From contig NC_081828.1 of the NCBI RefSeq assembly GCF_030867095.1, forward strand, positions 201,001 to 265,000: DNA of 64,000 nucleotides. Reading direction: 5' to 3'. The notes below the pieces were generated by a model. The model did no database searches and was not told the DNA's origin. It was given only the letters and a program-made list of their open reading frames with translations. Origin of the DNA: Alligator mississippiensis (Eukaryota; Chordata; Crocodylia; Alligatoridae). This document shows positions 43,172-57,000 of the stretch, piece after piece. Numbering within the stretch: the stretch's first letter is position 1; each line of letters begins with the position of its first letter. The position numbers were made by a program, and so were the translations under genes.

Positions 43172-44260
43172 GGCCCTGGGGAGAAGACACGGGGGACGTG
43201 CTCTGGCTCGCTCCGCTTCTCACAGCAAGCCCACCCTGGCCCCAGGGGCGGGGCGGGGGAGAGGCCGACAAACTGCCCTCCTGGCCCGAAGACCGAGGCG
43301 GGTCCGCGAGGAGCTGGAGCACCGCGCGCAGAGGGTGTGCAGGGCCCCCCCGCGGGGAAGAGCCGCCAAGGCCGCAGCGGCTTCCCCGGGGCGCAAGGCT
43401 CGAACACGACGGGAACCCCGGAGTTTAGGCCGCCGCCGCGCTCACCTCGTGCCGCCGCCGCCACTTCCGGCCTGACCCCGCGCGCTGTTTCCCTTCCGGG
43501 TCACGCTGCAACCGCGCTTCCGTTGCCCCGTCTCCATGACGACCGGCGCGGCGCGGCAGAGGCCGGGGCTGGCCGGGCGCGATGTCGGCGATCGTGGCGC
43601 AGCCGCTGCACGTGTTCGGGCTGCGGCCCGGCGTGGCGAGCAACGTCTGCTTCTTCGACGAGCAGATCATCATCTACCCCGCGGGCAGCGGCTGCGTGCA
43701 GTACCACGTGGAGCAGCACTGGCAGAAGCTCATCCCCGGTACCAGCCCGCCCCGCCCCGCCCCGCCCCGGCCGGCAGGGAGGCACGCGGCGCTCGCCGCC
43801 GGGCCGTGGCGCAGAGCCGGGCCTGCCGGGGCCGCCCGGGCGGAGCACGCGGTACACGCCGGGAGGCTGCTCCGGGCTGCAGGGACCGCGGCTGAGTCTG
43901 CGGCAGCCGCTGACTACCGCCCCCCCCGCCCCCGGTCTGACGCTGTCGGCGGCTCTGAGGGAAGCGCCCCCCGCCAGCCCGGGGCGGGGCGGCTGTGGCT
44001 GGCCCAGCCCCGACCCCGACCCCGGCCCCGGCCCGGGCCTGCGATGGGCGGAGGGCGTTGCGTGCGCCGCCGAGCGGGCTGGCCGGGCCCCGGCGCGGGT
44101 GCCCGTCTCGGCGGCGGCCTGGGCGCGGCCCTCCCTCGCGGCGGGTTCCCGCGGGGGGCGGGGCTTGCGCTGCAGGACGTGCGTGTTCGAGAAGGGTCGT
44201 GACCCCGGGACGTCTGGCTGCCGGGGGGGCAGGGGAAACGCCTCGGAGGCTGGTGGCAGA
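43060..44260. promoter_or_regulatory. CpG-island bidirectional promoter, EBNA1BP2 / CFAP57
   Basis: The start codons at 43,171 (minus) and 43,582 (plus) lie 410 bp apart in CpG-rich DNA. ETS-type sites ACTTCCGG (43,463-43,470) and CTTCCGGG (43,493-43,500) fit a growth-linked ribosome-biogenesis gene. A donor-like CTCACC (43,441-43,446) marks the end of the probable noncoding EBNA1BP2 exon. No TATA box. Confidence 0.85.
43530..43543 (+). promoter_or_regulatory. X-box-like RFX site before CFAP57
   Basis: GTCTCCATGACGAC fits the X-box consensus GTHDYYNNRRNRAC at every position. It lies 38 bases before the CFAP57 ATG. Function is inferred from motif, position and the ciliary role of the gene. 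Confidence 0.6.
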
Positions 44261-45039
44261 GGGTCTCGGTCACAAGAGACCTCTGCTTTTCTTTTTACGA
44301 TTCTCTGCCCCCCGACCTGTTTCGGGCTTTTAACAGTCGCTCTCGTTCCCTTTCTGCTTTCTAGGGTCTGAAAAAAGTCAGGGGATGTTGGCACTGGCCA
44401 TAAGTCCAAACCGGCGCTACCTGGCCATCTCTGAGATGGTACAAGAGAAGCCTACTATCACTATCTATGAATTGTCATCTGTCCCATGCAAAAAGCGGAA
44501 AGTATTGAATTCATTTGATTTCCCTGTTGAGCAATTTCTCAGCCTGGCATTTTCTCCTGATTCTAAGTATCTAGTTGCTCAGACAGGACCCCCTGAATCC
44601 AACCTTGCCTACTGGATGTGGGAGAAGCAGAGACTGATGGCAATTGTCAGAGCTGACACCCAGAACAACCCCGTGTACCAGGTAGGGTGCAGGGGAGGCC
44701 GGGGCGGAGACAAATCGCTCTGAGAGAACACCTGTTGCAATCAAGCATGATCTTGTAACGGAAACTCCCTTCCCAAGACGTGGGAGGAGAGCAACAATAT
44801 TTTCCAGAAAAGGATGCATACTAAGATAATTTCCCTGCGGTAATTGAAGCGAGGCAGCATTTTCTCTCCTGAAAGAAATGCTAACATTAAAAAAAATAAG
44901 AAAAGCATTAACATTTATTTGAAAGGCAAAGATATTTGGGTGGGGGTTTTTTACTGGCCCAAGTACATGGTCGAGAGAGGTTTTTTTTAGACAGGCTTCC
45001 TCATCACTTTGTTTCAAAGCTTGTCTAAAATGCATGAGC

Positions 45040-45070
<31 letters not shown>

Positions 45071-48000
45071 GGAGAGAGAGACTTGCTGCTTTAAAATTGC
45101 TGATTTCTCAAATCTGAAAACAATTATGAGCAAAATTGATTAGGAAAAAATATAAGCATTAAAAAAGGGATAAGTGGGAAACTGACTTCTTCCACTGCAG
45201 ATTCATTCATACACCTGGTGTATTATATCACATTTTGGGCACTATACTTCAAGAAAGATGTAAATAAATAGGGAAGAGTCCAGAGGAGAGTAACAAAAAT
45301 GATTAGAGGTATAGAAAACATGATTTACAAGACAAGTTTGGAAGAACAGGAATTATTTATTTCTGGAAAGGGAAAACAGAAGAGAGATTTGATAGCAATC
45401 TTCACAAAGGGTTGTTGTAGAAAGGATGATGATCAGTTGCTGTCTAGGACCACTGGGGGCAAAATTCCAATATAATAAAAGGCTCTGTCTCTCTGTCCAT
45501 AATGTGTTTAGCCAACTGTGCATGCGCTGCCAAGAGGGCAAGCAGCAATTGGCTGCATGGCCTGGGCTGTGCAGGCCTGTTTGCGCTGCTGCTGCAGAAG
45601 TCTGGCAGCAGGGAACAGCTTCCCCCCACCCTCCCTGCCTGCGGGTGAAAGAGGGGATCACAGCGGTGCCCACCCCCCCTGCTGCCCAGTCTGGATGCCC
45701 CCCAGAACAGCCAGCAGGGACGAGGCGGCAGTGGGGAGGCAGGTTGCTGCAGGCCAGGCGGACCTGGAGCGGCAGGGGGAGGAAATAGGGGTGGGGTAGG
45801 ACCCCAAGTGGGAGGGGGGAAGGGGGGAGCGAGGACCTCTGGCTGGTCCTCGGCGCATCTTCAGAATCGTGGCGGTGCTCCCCCACGCTTGGAGCACCCT
45901 GTTTGGCTGTTTCTGTCAGCCAATCAGAGCACAAAAAAAGCCTTACAGACAGACAGGCAGACAGACAGACTTAGGTTTTTATAATATGAGAATTGCCCTA
46001 AAGTCTCTGACATTTTTTTGTCATTCTTGATTTTTATAAGATAATAAAGTTTTTAGGATAGAGATCATGCATTTTTGCTTGTTTGTAAAGTATTGGTATA
46101 AGCATAGTTACTGAAAAGTAATTCCTCTCCCTCCTGCTTTCCAGGTGAGCTTCAATCCCCAAGATAACACTCAGATTTGTATCACTGGGAATGGCATTTT
46201 TAAACTTTTCAGATATATAGAAGGAGCCTTGAAACAGACTAACTTTCAAAGGGGAGAGCCACAAAACTACTTGTCCCATGCCTGGCTCTCTGAGGAAAGG
46301 GTTATAGTTGGCAGTGATATGGGCAAACTCTTTCTTTTTGAATCTGGAGATCTGCGCTGGGAGACAAATATCGAGTGTAAAAAATCTCCCAGTGAAATCG
46401 AAAAGGATGAGCTGCCCAAAGACTCTGAGAGGTATGTTTTTGTGATAATTACTGACAGGGTCCAGCCCATGAGTAAAGATCTTTTGCAGCAGGAAGTGAT
46501 CTATATAGATGTTAACTGGAAAAACCTTTAGCATCAGTGCTTGCCTTCACTGCCCTGCTGGTAATTATGTGCTTCTCTGGTTGCTGCTGAACTATAATTT
46601 TCTTTCTTTTTTTTTTCCTAGTCTCCTTGAATTTGTTACTGGCAGTTCCCCAGATCTTGCCAATGAAATGGTCCTTGAAGGTGATGTCCCACAGCAGGTT
46701 TCACTGCCTCGTATCTCTGCCATTGCAGTTTATTCCAAAGGCTTTGCATGCTCAGCTGGGTCAGGAGTTGTTCTGCTGTTTGAGAAGATTGAAGATAAAG
46801 AAGGTTATAGGGAGATCCGAGAAATACGGGTAGGTAAGAAACTGAGGTTACAGGTCTTAAACAGGCCACAGCTGTTCCATCTGTAAGCTCCTTTGTTTCA
46901 CGTGTGTTCCACATAAAAGCTCAGCAGGTCTTCCAGCCACTCTACAAATGTCACCTAATCATAGTTCTGTTGAAAGCCTGGCCAGCATTTACATAGGGGG
47001 AAGTGACTAGTCCAAAGTGGCATGCAGTGTCAGTGATGGTCATTCTCTTTCAAGGTAACTTCTCTATGTTTCCCTTTGTGCAACTGGCACCCATGGCACT
47101 GCTGAAATTCAGACACCTTTTAAGAAATCTGTCTTGGCTCAATGTCTAGTTGGCAGCTGTATCAAGTGGAGTGCCCCAGGGGTCAGTCCTAGGGCTGGTT
47201 TTGTTCCATGTCTTCATCAACAACCTGGAAGATGGAATAGAGTGCACCCTCAGCAAGTTTGCAGATGACACCAAGCTGGGGGGAGTAGTAGATACGCTGA
47301 AGGGTAGGGCTAGGTTTCAGAGTGACCTAGACAAATTGGAGGATTGGGCCAAAAGAAATCTCATGAGGTTCAACAAGGACAAATACAAAGTCCTGCACTT
47401 AGGACAGAACAATCATAGGCACCGGTACAGGCTGGGGACTGACTGGCTGGGCAGCAGCTCTGTAGAAAAGGACCTGGGGGTTACAGTGGACAGTAAACTG
47501 AATATGACCCAGCAGTGTGCCCTCGTTGCCAAGAAGGCTAACATCATCCTGGGTTGCATTGGTAGATATGTTGCCAGCAGGGCCCGGGAAGTGATTATTC
47601 CCTTCTATTCAGCAGTGGTGAGGCCATATCTGGGGTACTGTGTTCATTTTTGGGCACCCCACTACAAAAAGGATGTGGACAAATTGAAGAGAGTCCAGTG
47701 GAGGGCAACAAAAATGGTGAGGAGGTTGAGCGACATGACTTATGAAGAAAGACTGAGGGAACTGGGCTTATTTAAGTTAGAGAAGAGAGGACTGAGGGGG
47801 GATTTAATAGGAGCCTTCAACTACCTGAAGGGGGTTTGAAAGAGGATAGAGCTGGATTGTTTTCAGTGGTGTCAGATGATAGAACAAAGAGCAATAGTAT
47901 AAAGTTACAGCAAGGGAGGTTTAGGTTAGATATTAGGAAGAATTTTCTCACTAGGAGGGTAGTAAAGCACTGGAACAGGCTACCCAGAGAGGTGGTGGAA

Positions 48001-51000
48001 GCTCCATCCTTGGAGGTTTTTAAAACCAGGCTAGACAAAGCCTTGGCTGGGATGATGTAGTTGGGGCTGGTCCTGCTTTGAGCAGGGGGTTGGACTAGAT
48101 GTGACCTCCCAAGGTCTCTTCCAACCTTAACTTTCTGTGAGTCTATAGTTGGAACTGCATGGATTCCTACAGTTGAGGATAAGAGGAAGGTGCACAGTCC
48201 CCAGATACTTCAATTTCTTCCTTTCAGTAGCTAGTGAACATCTTTGTTTTGTTGTTGTTTTTTTCCACCAGAGTTCTTAAATTATAATTACATTTGTGTA
48301 CACTTCCTAGACCCTGTCTAGTTAGTCTATACAAGTACAAATCCACCCTGCCGTCTGCTTGAATACAAAAGATAGAGAAGAGGGGAAAAGTGGGGAGGGG
48401 GGAAGTGGAGGCAGTGCTGAGAGGCAGGCAAGTAATAATCCCATAGGGGTGGGACAAACAAGCTAATCCAGGTAACAGGATAGGAATCCATAGTCCTTGT
48501 TTAGACCATGTTTAACACAGTCTAGTCTGTGGATGATTTCTTATAGATTCATAGATGCTACTGTTGGCAGGGACCTCAACAGATCATCGAGTCTGACCCC
48601 CTGCCTAGGCAGGAAAGAGTGCTAGGGTCAGATGACCCCAGCCAGATGCCTATCCAGCCTTCTCTTATAGACCCCCCCAAAGTAGGGGAGAGCACCACCT
48701 CCGTTGGAGCCCATTCCAAATTTTGGCCACCTTTACCATGAATAAGTTTTTCCTGATATCTAGCCTAAGTCTCCTCTCTGTCAGTTTGTGACCATTGTTC
48801 CTTGTTACCCCAGGAGGCACCCTGGTGATCAGAGCATCTCTGATCTCTTGCTGTGTCCCCCTAATGAACTTGTAGGCAGCCACAAGATCACCTCTCAGCC
48901 TTCTGTTGCGGAGGCTGAAGAGGTCCAGGTCCCTCAGTCTCTCCTCCTAGGGCTTGCTCTGTAAGCCCCTGACCATAAGAGTGGCCCTCCTCTGGACCGT
49001 CTCAAGTCTGTCAACATCCGTCTTGAAGTACAGCACCCAAAACTGGGTTCCACAATTTCACATTCAAGTTGACTTTTAAAGTTCCATTGTTTTAGAACAG
49101 CTACTCTGAGGTATGCAATGAAATATCCAGGAAGGTAAAAGTGTTCTGTTGTAGGCTTTTGTGTGTTTTTAGACTTGAGGTCAGATCCATGTCATCTTAT
49201 TCTTTAACATAGGGGTCATCCAGCCTATCCAATTTAGTCAGCAGGGGCACTGGGAGCAGATGATGGCATATATGACATTTGTAGAGGAGCAGGTGAAGAA
49301 ACCTTGCATGTTGTTATCCATGTTACTGGTTCAATGACGATATGGTCTGTGCTGATGAGCAGGTGCATCTTACATCTGGGTCTGCTACAATGCATGGTGG
49401 CTCGGTGAGAATACGAGTTATGTAACCTTTTATTTGAGAGATGCTGGTTGAGTTTGGGGGGATCTCCATAAGCTGTATTGAAAATGTTTGCTTGTAATTA
49501 GAGCCAAATAAAGGTCATTTTGTTCATATTGCTGTCTTCGCCTACTGTCCAAGCACTGCTGTTAGTACCTAAGCATATCTCTGCCAAAGCACTATAACAC
49601 AGGAACTGTGTGTACATTATCATGCCTATTGGATTTGGAAACATCTAATTGGTTGGTTTGCCCTCTAGATTCCTCAAGATCAGCAGAGCAGTGACCCAAA
49701 TCAGTCAGACAAGCAGGATATTAAATGCATGTGCTTCAGTCCCTCAGAAGAAATACTGCTTATTAGCACAAGTAAAAATCAGCTTTACACCTTTACCCTG
49801 TCCTCAACTGAGATAATGAAGGTGAGTTCCACCTGATTACCATTGCCCATGCACTGTAACCAGTGATGGAGGGATAAGCAAGGGCCAGGGGACCACATTC
49901 TATTCCATCCTGCTTGAGTCCCTGAAAAAGTTACCATAATTACCTGAATCCAAGCTGACTTCAAATTTAAGACAACTCCCAATAATTAGATTTTATACAT
50001 AGAAAATATTTCATTTGTTTTATATTCACCCCCTCTAATACTGCTGTGGAATATGTAAGAGCAGGGCTCAGAGACCAGACTTCCATCCTTTGCCTCCATG
50101 TGCCTGCCCCCGTGCTCCATATTTCCCCTGTCACTTGCCCCCTGCAGTGCCTTCGCCCCCACCTCACCACTGTCTGCCAGTCCCTTTCCATGCTGTGCCT
50201 ATGCCTGTCTCCCTACCACCTGCTGCCCACTCTGCCTAGACCTTGTCTTCCCCCCGCACCCCTCCCCGTTACTACCTTCTGGGCAGCTTTGGCTCCCAGT
50301 CCAGTGCAAACAACGGCAGTGGCCCCAGCCCAACCTGGCCAGGCAGAAGCATTGGTGGCAGCTCTGAGCCTGGCTGGGGTCAGTCAGGGAGGGTGGGCAG
50401 GCTGTATGTTCTCCACATGCCCCCCCACAAGCCACACACTGTGGTCTACCCTATGAGCCCCTTCCCCTGCCTCAAGAGCCACCCTGGTCTGGGCCAGCAG
50501 TGGCTCAGCTCCATCTTTGGTTCTGAGCCTGGGGTTGAAGCCAGAGCTGAGTTGCCACCTGTGGTGGGCCAGTACTTGAACTTAAAAGAGGGTGCTTTTT
50601 TGCCATATTCACCGGGGGGGGGGGAACCCCTCATCTTGGAGGTTTCTTCAAGTCAACATGGTAATGTGTTTACTTTTGTAATGTGCCTTCACCAAGAGCA
50701 AGTTATGCCTGACCAACCTGATTTCCTTCTGTGATAAGGTGACGGGGCTCTGTGGGGGGCAGGGGGAGAGCAGTGGATATGATTTATCTTGAGTAGCAAG
50801 CCTTTTGATACTCTCTCTCATGACTTTCTCATCAATAAGGCAAGGAATTATAAACCAGATAAAAGTACTGTAGGGTGGATACATAAGTGGTTGAATTGTC
50901 ATCATCCCAGACTACAAAGGTGGGTGGATGGTAATAGGATGGGCTTCAGTGTGGATATGTGCAGGGTGCTGCGCCTGGGGAGAAGGAATCCACAGCATAC

Positions 51001-54000
51001 ATACAAGCTGGGGAGCTCCCCCCTTGTGAGCACAGAGGCAGAAAGGGATCTTGGAGTCATTATTGACTCCAAGATGAACATGAGCCGCCAATGCCAGACC
51101 GCAGCCAGCAAAGCCAACCACACCTTGTCGTGCATCCAAAGATGCATCTCAAGCCGGTCCAGAGAGGTGATACCCCCCCTCTATGCAACATTGGTCCGGC
51201 CTCAACTGGAGTACTGCATCCAGTTCTGGGTACTGCGCTTTAAGAAGGATGTGACCTGCCTTGAGAGGGTTCAGAGGAGGGACACTCGCTTTGTTGGAGG
51301 GCAACAGGGCAGGCCCTATGAGGAGAGGCTGAGGGACCTGAACCTGTTCAGCCTCAGCAAGCGGAGGCTGAGGGGGGATTTGGTGGCTGCCTACAAATTC
51401 GTTAGGGGAGACCAGCAGCAAATAGGAAGAGCCCTATTCTCCCCAGCATCACCTGGGGTGACGAGGAACAATGGCCAGAAGCTGCTAGAGAATAGGTTCA
51501 GGTTAGAGATTAGGAGGCACTATTTCACTGTCAGGGTAGCTAGGATCTGGAACCAACTTCCTAGGGAAGTGGTCCTTGCTCCTACCTTGGGTAAATTCAA
51601 AAAGAGGTTGGATGAATGCCTGTCTGGGGTCATGTGATCCCAGCGTGTGCTCCAACCAGTGGCGGGGGGTTAGACTAGGTGATCTATTCAGGTCCCTTCT
51701 GACCCCTAACTACTATGAAACTATGAAACTATCATGCTTGATGAGTAGTCATCAATGACTCAATATCTAGTTGGAATATGGTATCAAGTGAGGTTCCCCA
51801 GGGATCTTTCCTGTGTTCAGTATTGTTTAATATTTTCATTAATGATTTGGACAATGGGATCAAGTGCATGCTTAGCAAATGTGAAGATGATAGCATCTCA
51901 GGTGTATTGCAGACACTTTGGAGGGCAGGGCTAGGATCCAGAATGACCTGTATAGACTGAAGAAATGGTTCACAATCAATCAGATGAGATTCAGCAAGGA
52001 CAAATGCAAAGTCCCACACTTGGGACAGAATAATCACATGCACAGATGCAGACTGGGGAATGACTGGCTGGGCTGCAATACTGTAAAGAACTTGGGGGCT
52101 ACAGTAGACCGTAAACTTAATATGAGCCAACACTGTGCTCTTGTTGTAAACAAGCCAACAGCCTACAAGTTGTATTAACAAGAGAGGTGATTCTTCTGCT
52201 CTCTTCTGCACTGTTGAGGCCTCACATTGAGTGCTGTGTCCAGTTTTTGGCCCTGCATTTCAAAATAGATGTGAACAGTTTGGAAAGAGTCTTCAAACCA
52301 AAAAGGCAATTATAGAGAGGCTGGAGATGGGCTTTTCTCTGCGACCATAGGAGACAGAGCTAGGAGAAATGGCTTCAAGCGTTAGCAGGGGAAATTTAGG
52401 CTGGAGATCAAGAGGAAGTTTCTGACTCTGAGGGTGGTCAAGCAATTGAACAGGCTGCCTAGAGAAACTGGGCTCCTAGCCACAGGGGAGCATTTGGTCA
52501 CATGTTCAATTAATGGCATGATTAGAGCAAGTTACAAAGTTACTACACTTTTTTTGTGTTATAACTTTGTAGCTTACTTCATGTTTTACCGTGCCATTAA
52601 CTGGCTGAACGCGTAGATGGGTCACAACTTAAGGCATAATTAATTACCTGGTTAAATGTACCTTAAGTGTATGGTGTAGAGCGGGGGCTGGCTTTCAGTT
52701 CATCTGTGCCTGCTGTGGAGGACCCTTTTTTTCCCCTTGCGTTCTAACCACCCACCTTTATCCCAGGCTGTCCACTTCCTCCTAAAGGGGGCCAGACCAC
52801 CCTATTACACTAAGTCACAAAGATCAGTGAAAAGGACCCTCCCACCTTTTGTGTTCACTCTTTGTAGGAACCCAAGCAAAGTGGAATGAGATCTAGCTTA
52901 GATACCTAATAGTTGGGGTGGAATCTGGCCCATAGTATTCAGTATTACATCCTGTGGTAGTTGTTTGTAAAATTCGTTGGTGAGGCTCTGGAACCTTTGA
53001 ATACCCTTAATAAGGAGTGTTCTCTGTATATCATAGAATCATAGAAAAGTTCCTGGCAGGGTTGATCAAATGCACTTGAAAGATCCAAGGAAGAGGGCAA
53101 TGCCCCCCATGACAGAGAAGGACAAACCCCCCCACCGTCCATACCAGTCTGACCATGGGGTAACATTCCTTCCTGATCCCAAAGCTGGCAATTAGTCTGA
53201 CCCTGAGTAGAAGGGCAAAACCCTCTAATCAGGAACCTCCTGGCTTTAATCCCAGCAGGAGCATTAGCACAGCCCAGTCATAATCCCTGGTCTGTGCTGC
53301 AGTCAACACCCAATGGTTCTGAAGAAAGCAAAAAAACCCAACAAAAACTGACATCAATAGCAAGTGGAGGGGAAGAAAATTCCTTCTTGGCCCCACATGG
53401 CAACAAAAAGTCCAGAAGCCCGGGAAATACCAAACATCCTCCTTTCTGCTATGAACCTGGGGACAATAAACAACTCCATGAATCGCACAACTCACCTTTC
53501 TATGTCCCTTCCATAAACTTATCCCAATGACAAAAAACACGATTAGTACAGAATTAAGGTTTCCTAGTGGTATCTTCTTCCTTTACAGCAAAACTCCAGA
53601 CTTTGGAAAGCTGGGAAATAAACCTTAATTCCCAGTGGCTACTTTGACAGTGGTATCTGTAAGCTGTCTGGCTCCATTCACTACATGACATGTAGCTGTG
53701 CTGAATGGTGGAAAGGTGCTACGTAAGTCATACTGAAATTACATTTTTAAGAGTTGATGACCCTTGAGGTCCCTCCCCACTCTGATTCTACTGAAAAGAT
53801 TTTGGCAACATGATTCATAGATTCATAGATGTAGGGTTGGAGGGGACCTGAGCAGATCATCAAGTCTGACCCCTTGCCCTGGGCAGGAATGAATACTGGG
53901 CTCGTATGACCCCCACTAAGTTACGTTCATATGACCCCAGCTAGGGAGTTATCAAGCCTCCTTTTAAAGACCCCCTAAGGTAGGAGTCAGCACCACTTCC

Positions 54001-57000
54001 CTTGGAAGCTGGTTCCAGATCCTGGCTGCCCTGAATGTGAAGTAGCGCCTCCTGATGTCTAGCCTGAACCTGCTCTCAATCAATTTGTGGCCATTATTCC
54101 TTGTTACTCAGGGAGGCACTTGGGGGAAGAGGGTCTCACCCATTCCCCTCTGGTCCCCCCCGGTAAGTTTTAGACGGTCACTAGATCCCCTCGCAGCCTT
54201 CTCTTGTGAAGGCTAAACAGGTCCAGGTCCCGTAGCCTCCCCTCATAGGGCCTACCCTGCTGTCCCTGGATCATGCGAGTGGCGCTCCTCTGGACCCTCT
54301 CAATGCTGTCCACATCCCTCCTTAAGTGCGGCGCCCAGAACTGGACGCAGTACTCCACCTGCGGCCTGACCAGTGCTGCATAGAGGGGGAGGATCACCTC
54401 CTTGAACCTGCTTGTGATGCATCTGTGGATGCATGACAAGGTGTGGTATTTGTACTATGGTAGCACTCAGCTGTTCCTGTTAGAAGCAGAACACTATTGT
54501 ATGGGCTACAAACATGCAGAAGTCTCTACTTTGGTGACATTACAAGCTAATTAATGCAGGGAATAAATCTAATATAAATTCTCAGGTAGAATTAAATACA
54601 TATTTCAAGTGAAATCATAGCAGGCATCTCATGTGTATGGAACTGCTACATTGTAGCCCCAAATCTTACTGGTCTCTTTGTTCATATTTCTCACATGGCA
54701 AGTTCCTGCTTAAATCGCTTCCCAAGTTTTTACTTCCCATTTGGGAATGTCTACATTAGACGCTAAATGCGCAGTTGACTAATTCTACTGAGCATTAGCA
54801 TGGCAGGCAAAAACGTGTGCTAATGCACAGTAGAATTAGCCTACTGCACATTAGCATCACAAAAAAGCATGTTCCAGCTCTACTGCACAGTAGCACTAAT
54901 TATGGCGCATTGTTAGTACCTGTCATTACAGCGTATTAATGAATGTGTAGATGCACCCAGTGTTGTCTTTTCAGGAAAATTTCCTCTAGGTATATTAGTG
55001 ACATTTGTCCAGGTCAAATTTTTGTTATTTCTAGGTGATCTATACCAGGCCCTTTGGACAAAGCTCTGTTCTCACTGGTGTGCGCAGCTCTTGCAAGTTA
55101 ATAATTTCTATGAACCCCATTAATGAATCTTTTCTTTCTCTTTCACATCCTTAATGAAGAAGGGGTATGAAATTGGTCCCAAGGTATTGTTCCTTATTGT
55201 GCATTTCTGGTGCTTAGTTTGTCTTAGCACCAGCTGAGACCCGTTCTTTAAACTCCGTGTACTGATTTATGGCATTGTTCTTTGTTTACAGTCCTTGAGT
55301 CTTAATCTTGTGCATATTTAAACCAGTACGATTTGTTTTCCCAAGTATTTGTTTCATTTCCCTAGGGGGAGCACTTTGTATACCTAAGTTTTCCATTGCA
55401 TTCTGCTGCTATCACTGGACTGGCCACCTGTATCCGCAAACCCCTTGTTGCTACCTGTTCCCTGGACAGATCTGTTCGCATCTGGAACTACGAAGCCAAG
55501 TAAAGACCCATTTTTTTATTTTATTACCTTCTGCCTCTTTGCATATCCTGTATCTAACAGACAGCAGATGTCTTACCATATGGATACCTGTGTTTTTGTT
55601 GATGAGGGAGGTCTTAAAGACTGGAGGTTGGGATGAGTATGAATAGCCAATATGTTCAAAACTAGCATAAAAAAATCACAGACTTTGCTCCCGTGCCTCT
55701 GTGCACTGCAAATGTGTCACAGGTTTTCCAAAAATTTATTTTAGAAATGTTTTATATTGTTAAGAAATGTTACTACATTTTTTATCAGCTTGCCTTAACA
55801 TATTCCCCCATATCTTTGTACCATGAGCACAACTAACTATCAAGTATCCAAAAGAGAAAAAATAATGTCAGAAACTCGAAGAAAGGATTTTAAATGACTT
55901 TGCATAACATATCTTCTATAAGCAAATGCACTATAGCACTGGACACATGGATTTTCAGCTCTCTAGTGAGATAATGCAACCATTTTTGGTCTAACTTGCC
56001 AAGATACGATTTCTAAGCCTCTAAAAATTGTCAGGATTTGTGATGGCTGCATGTGTAGTGGGGCTTGCTACCACTGCCCTGAGCTTGTCTGCCTACAGGT
56101 GGTGACAGGGTGGATCTCGGCTTTGGATCACCTGGTCTGCCGGGAAGTTGGTCATATGTTTTCTCTCCTGCCATGACTTTGATGAAATATATTCCCAGGA
56201 GGCACTGCCTGTGGTGATCCTGCCTGGTCTCAATCCTGTTTCTTCTGTGGGGCTCCAAACCTCCCCTTTACCCCAGACTAGCCTCTCAAGCCTGAAGGAG
56301 CCAGGATCAACAACCCCATCAGTGTGGGCATACTTTATAACGGCATGCCAGGACCGATTGGGCAGCCAGACCTCTGGACCCAAGATAAAAAGCCCAGCAG
56401 AAGACAAATGGGAGGGACTGGAGGGGCCAGAGAACACAAGCAGTCCCAGTGAGGGGACCTGGTGGTTACCCCAGAAAGGGGTCTCCATGATAGCGCAGGG
56501 CCAGAGAGGGCCTGAGAATTGGTCTACAGAGCTGACATGGACTGAGAAATCCGGCAGCAGAGACTGGAGCCCGGCAGGACTCGGCAGAGCTGGGATACAA
56601 GTGAGACAAACGGATGACAAGTACCAAGCCTGGGGCAGAGGCGACGTGTCGGGGGACGGATTGGTACTGAAGCCGGACAATGTGTAATTGGAAAGGAGGA
56701 AGGCTGGGGGAAACGCTTGGAATAGTAACATTTCCCATGCTCGGCAGCCATCATATTGCAGGAACCCGAGCACCAAAGACGGCACAGGAATGGAGGTGAC
56801 GACATCAAGGTTGGCGTTAGGCAGGGTGTAGGGGAGGTTGGAGCCCCACAAAGGCGGAACAGCGGGAAGCACATTTGCGAGAGGCCGGCAGGAAAAATTA
56901 TGCTGAGGGGAAACCAGCACGGGTTTGTAGCAGGTAGATCATGCCTGACTAATCTAGTCTCTTTTTATGACCAGGTTACAAAACACCTGGACGCAGGAAT

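Noticed and set aside
43337-44409. Long frames on both strands over the EBNA1BP2/CFAP57 CpG island
   Set aside because: Compositional. Only the 43,582 start with [13 protein letters not shown] and a proper donor at 43,739 is supported.
49822-50664. Candidate alternative exon in CFAP57 intron 5 (136-163 codon frames)
   Set aside because: Pyrimidine-biased composition with many prolines and serines. CFAP57 exons 5 and 6 join in phase without it.
56093-56920. A 275-codon minus-strand frame with hydrophobic stretches
   Set aside because: No recognisable domain, the opposite strand is equally open, and it runs into CR1. Treated as unassigned repeat.
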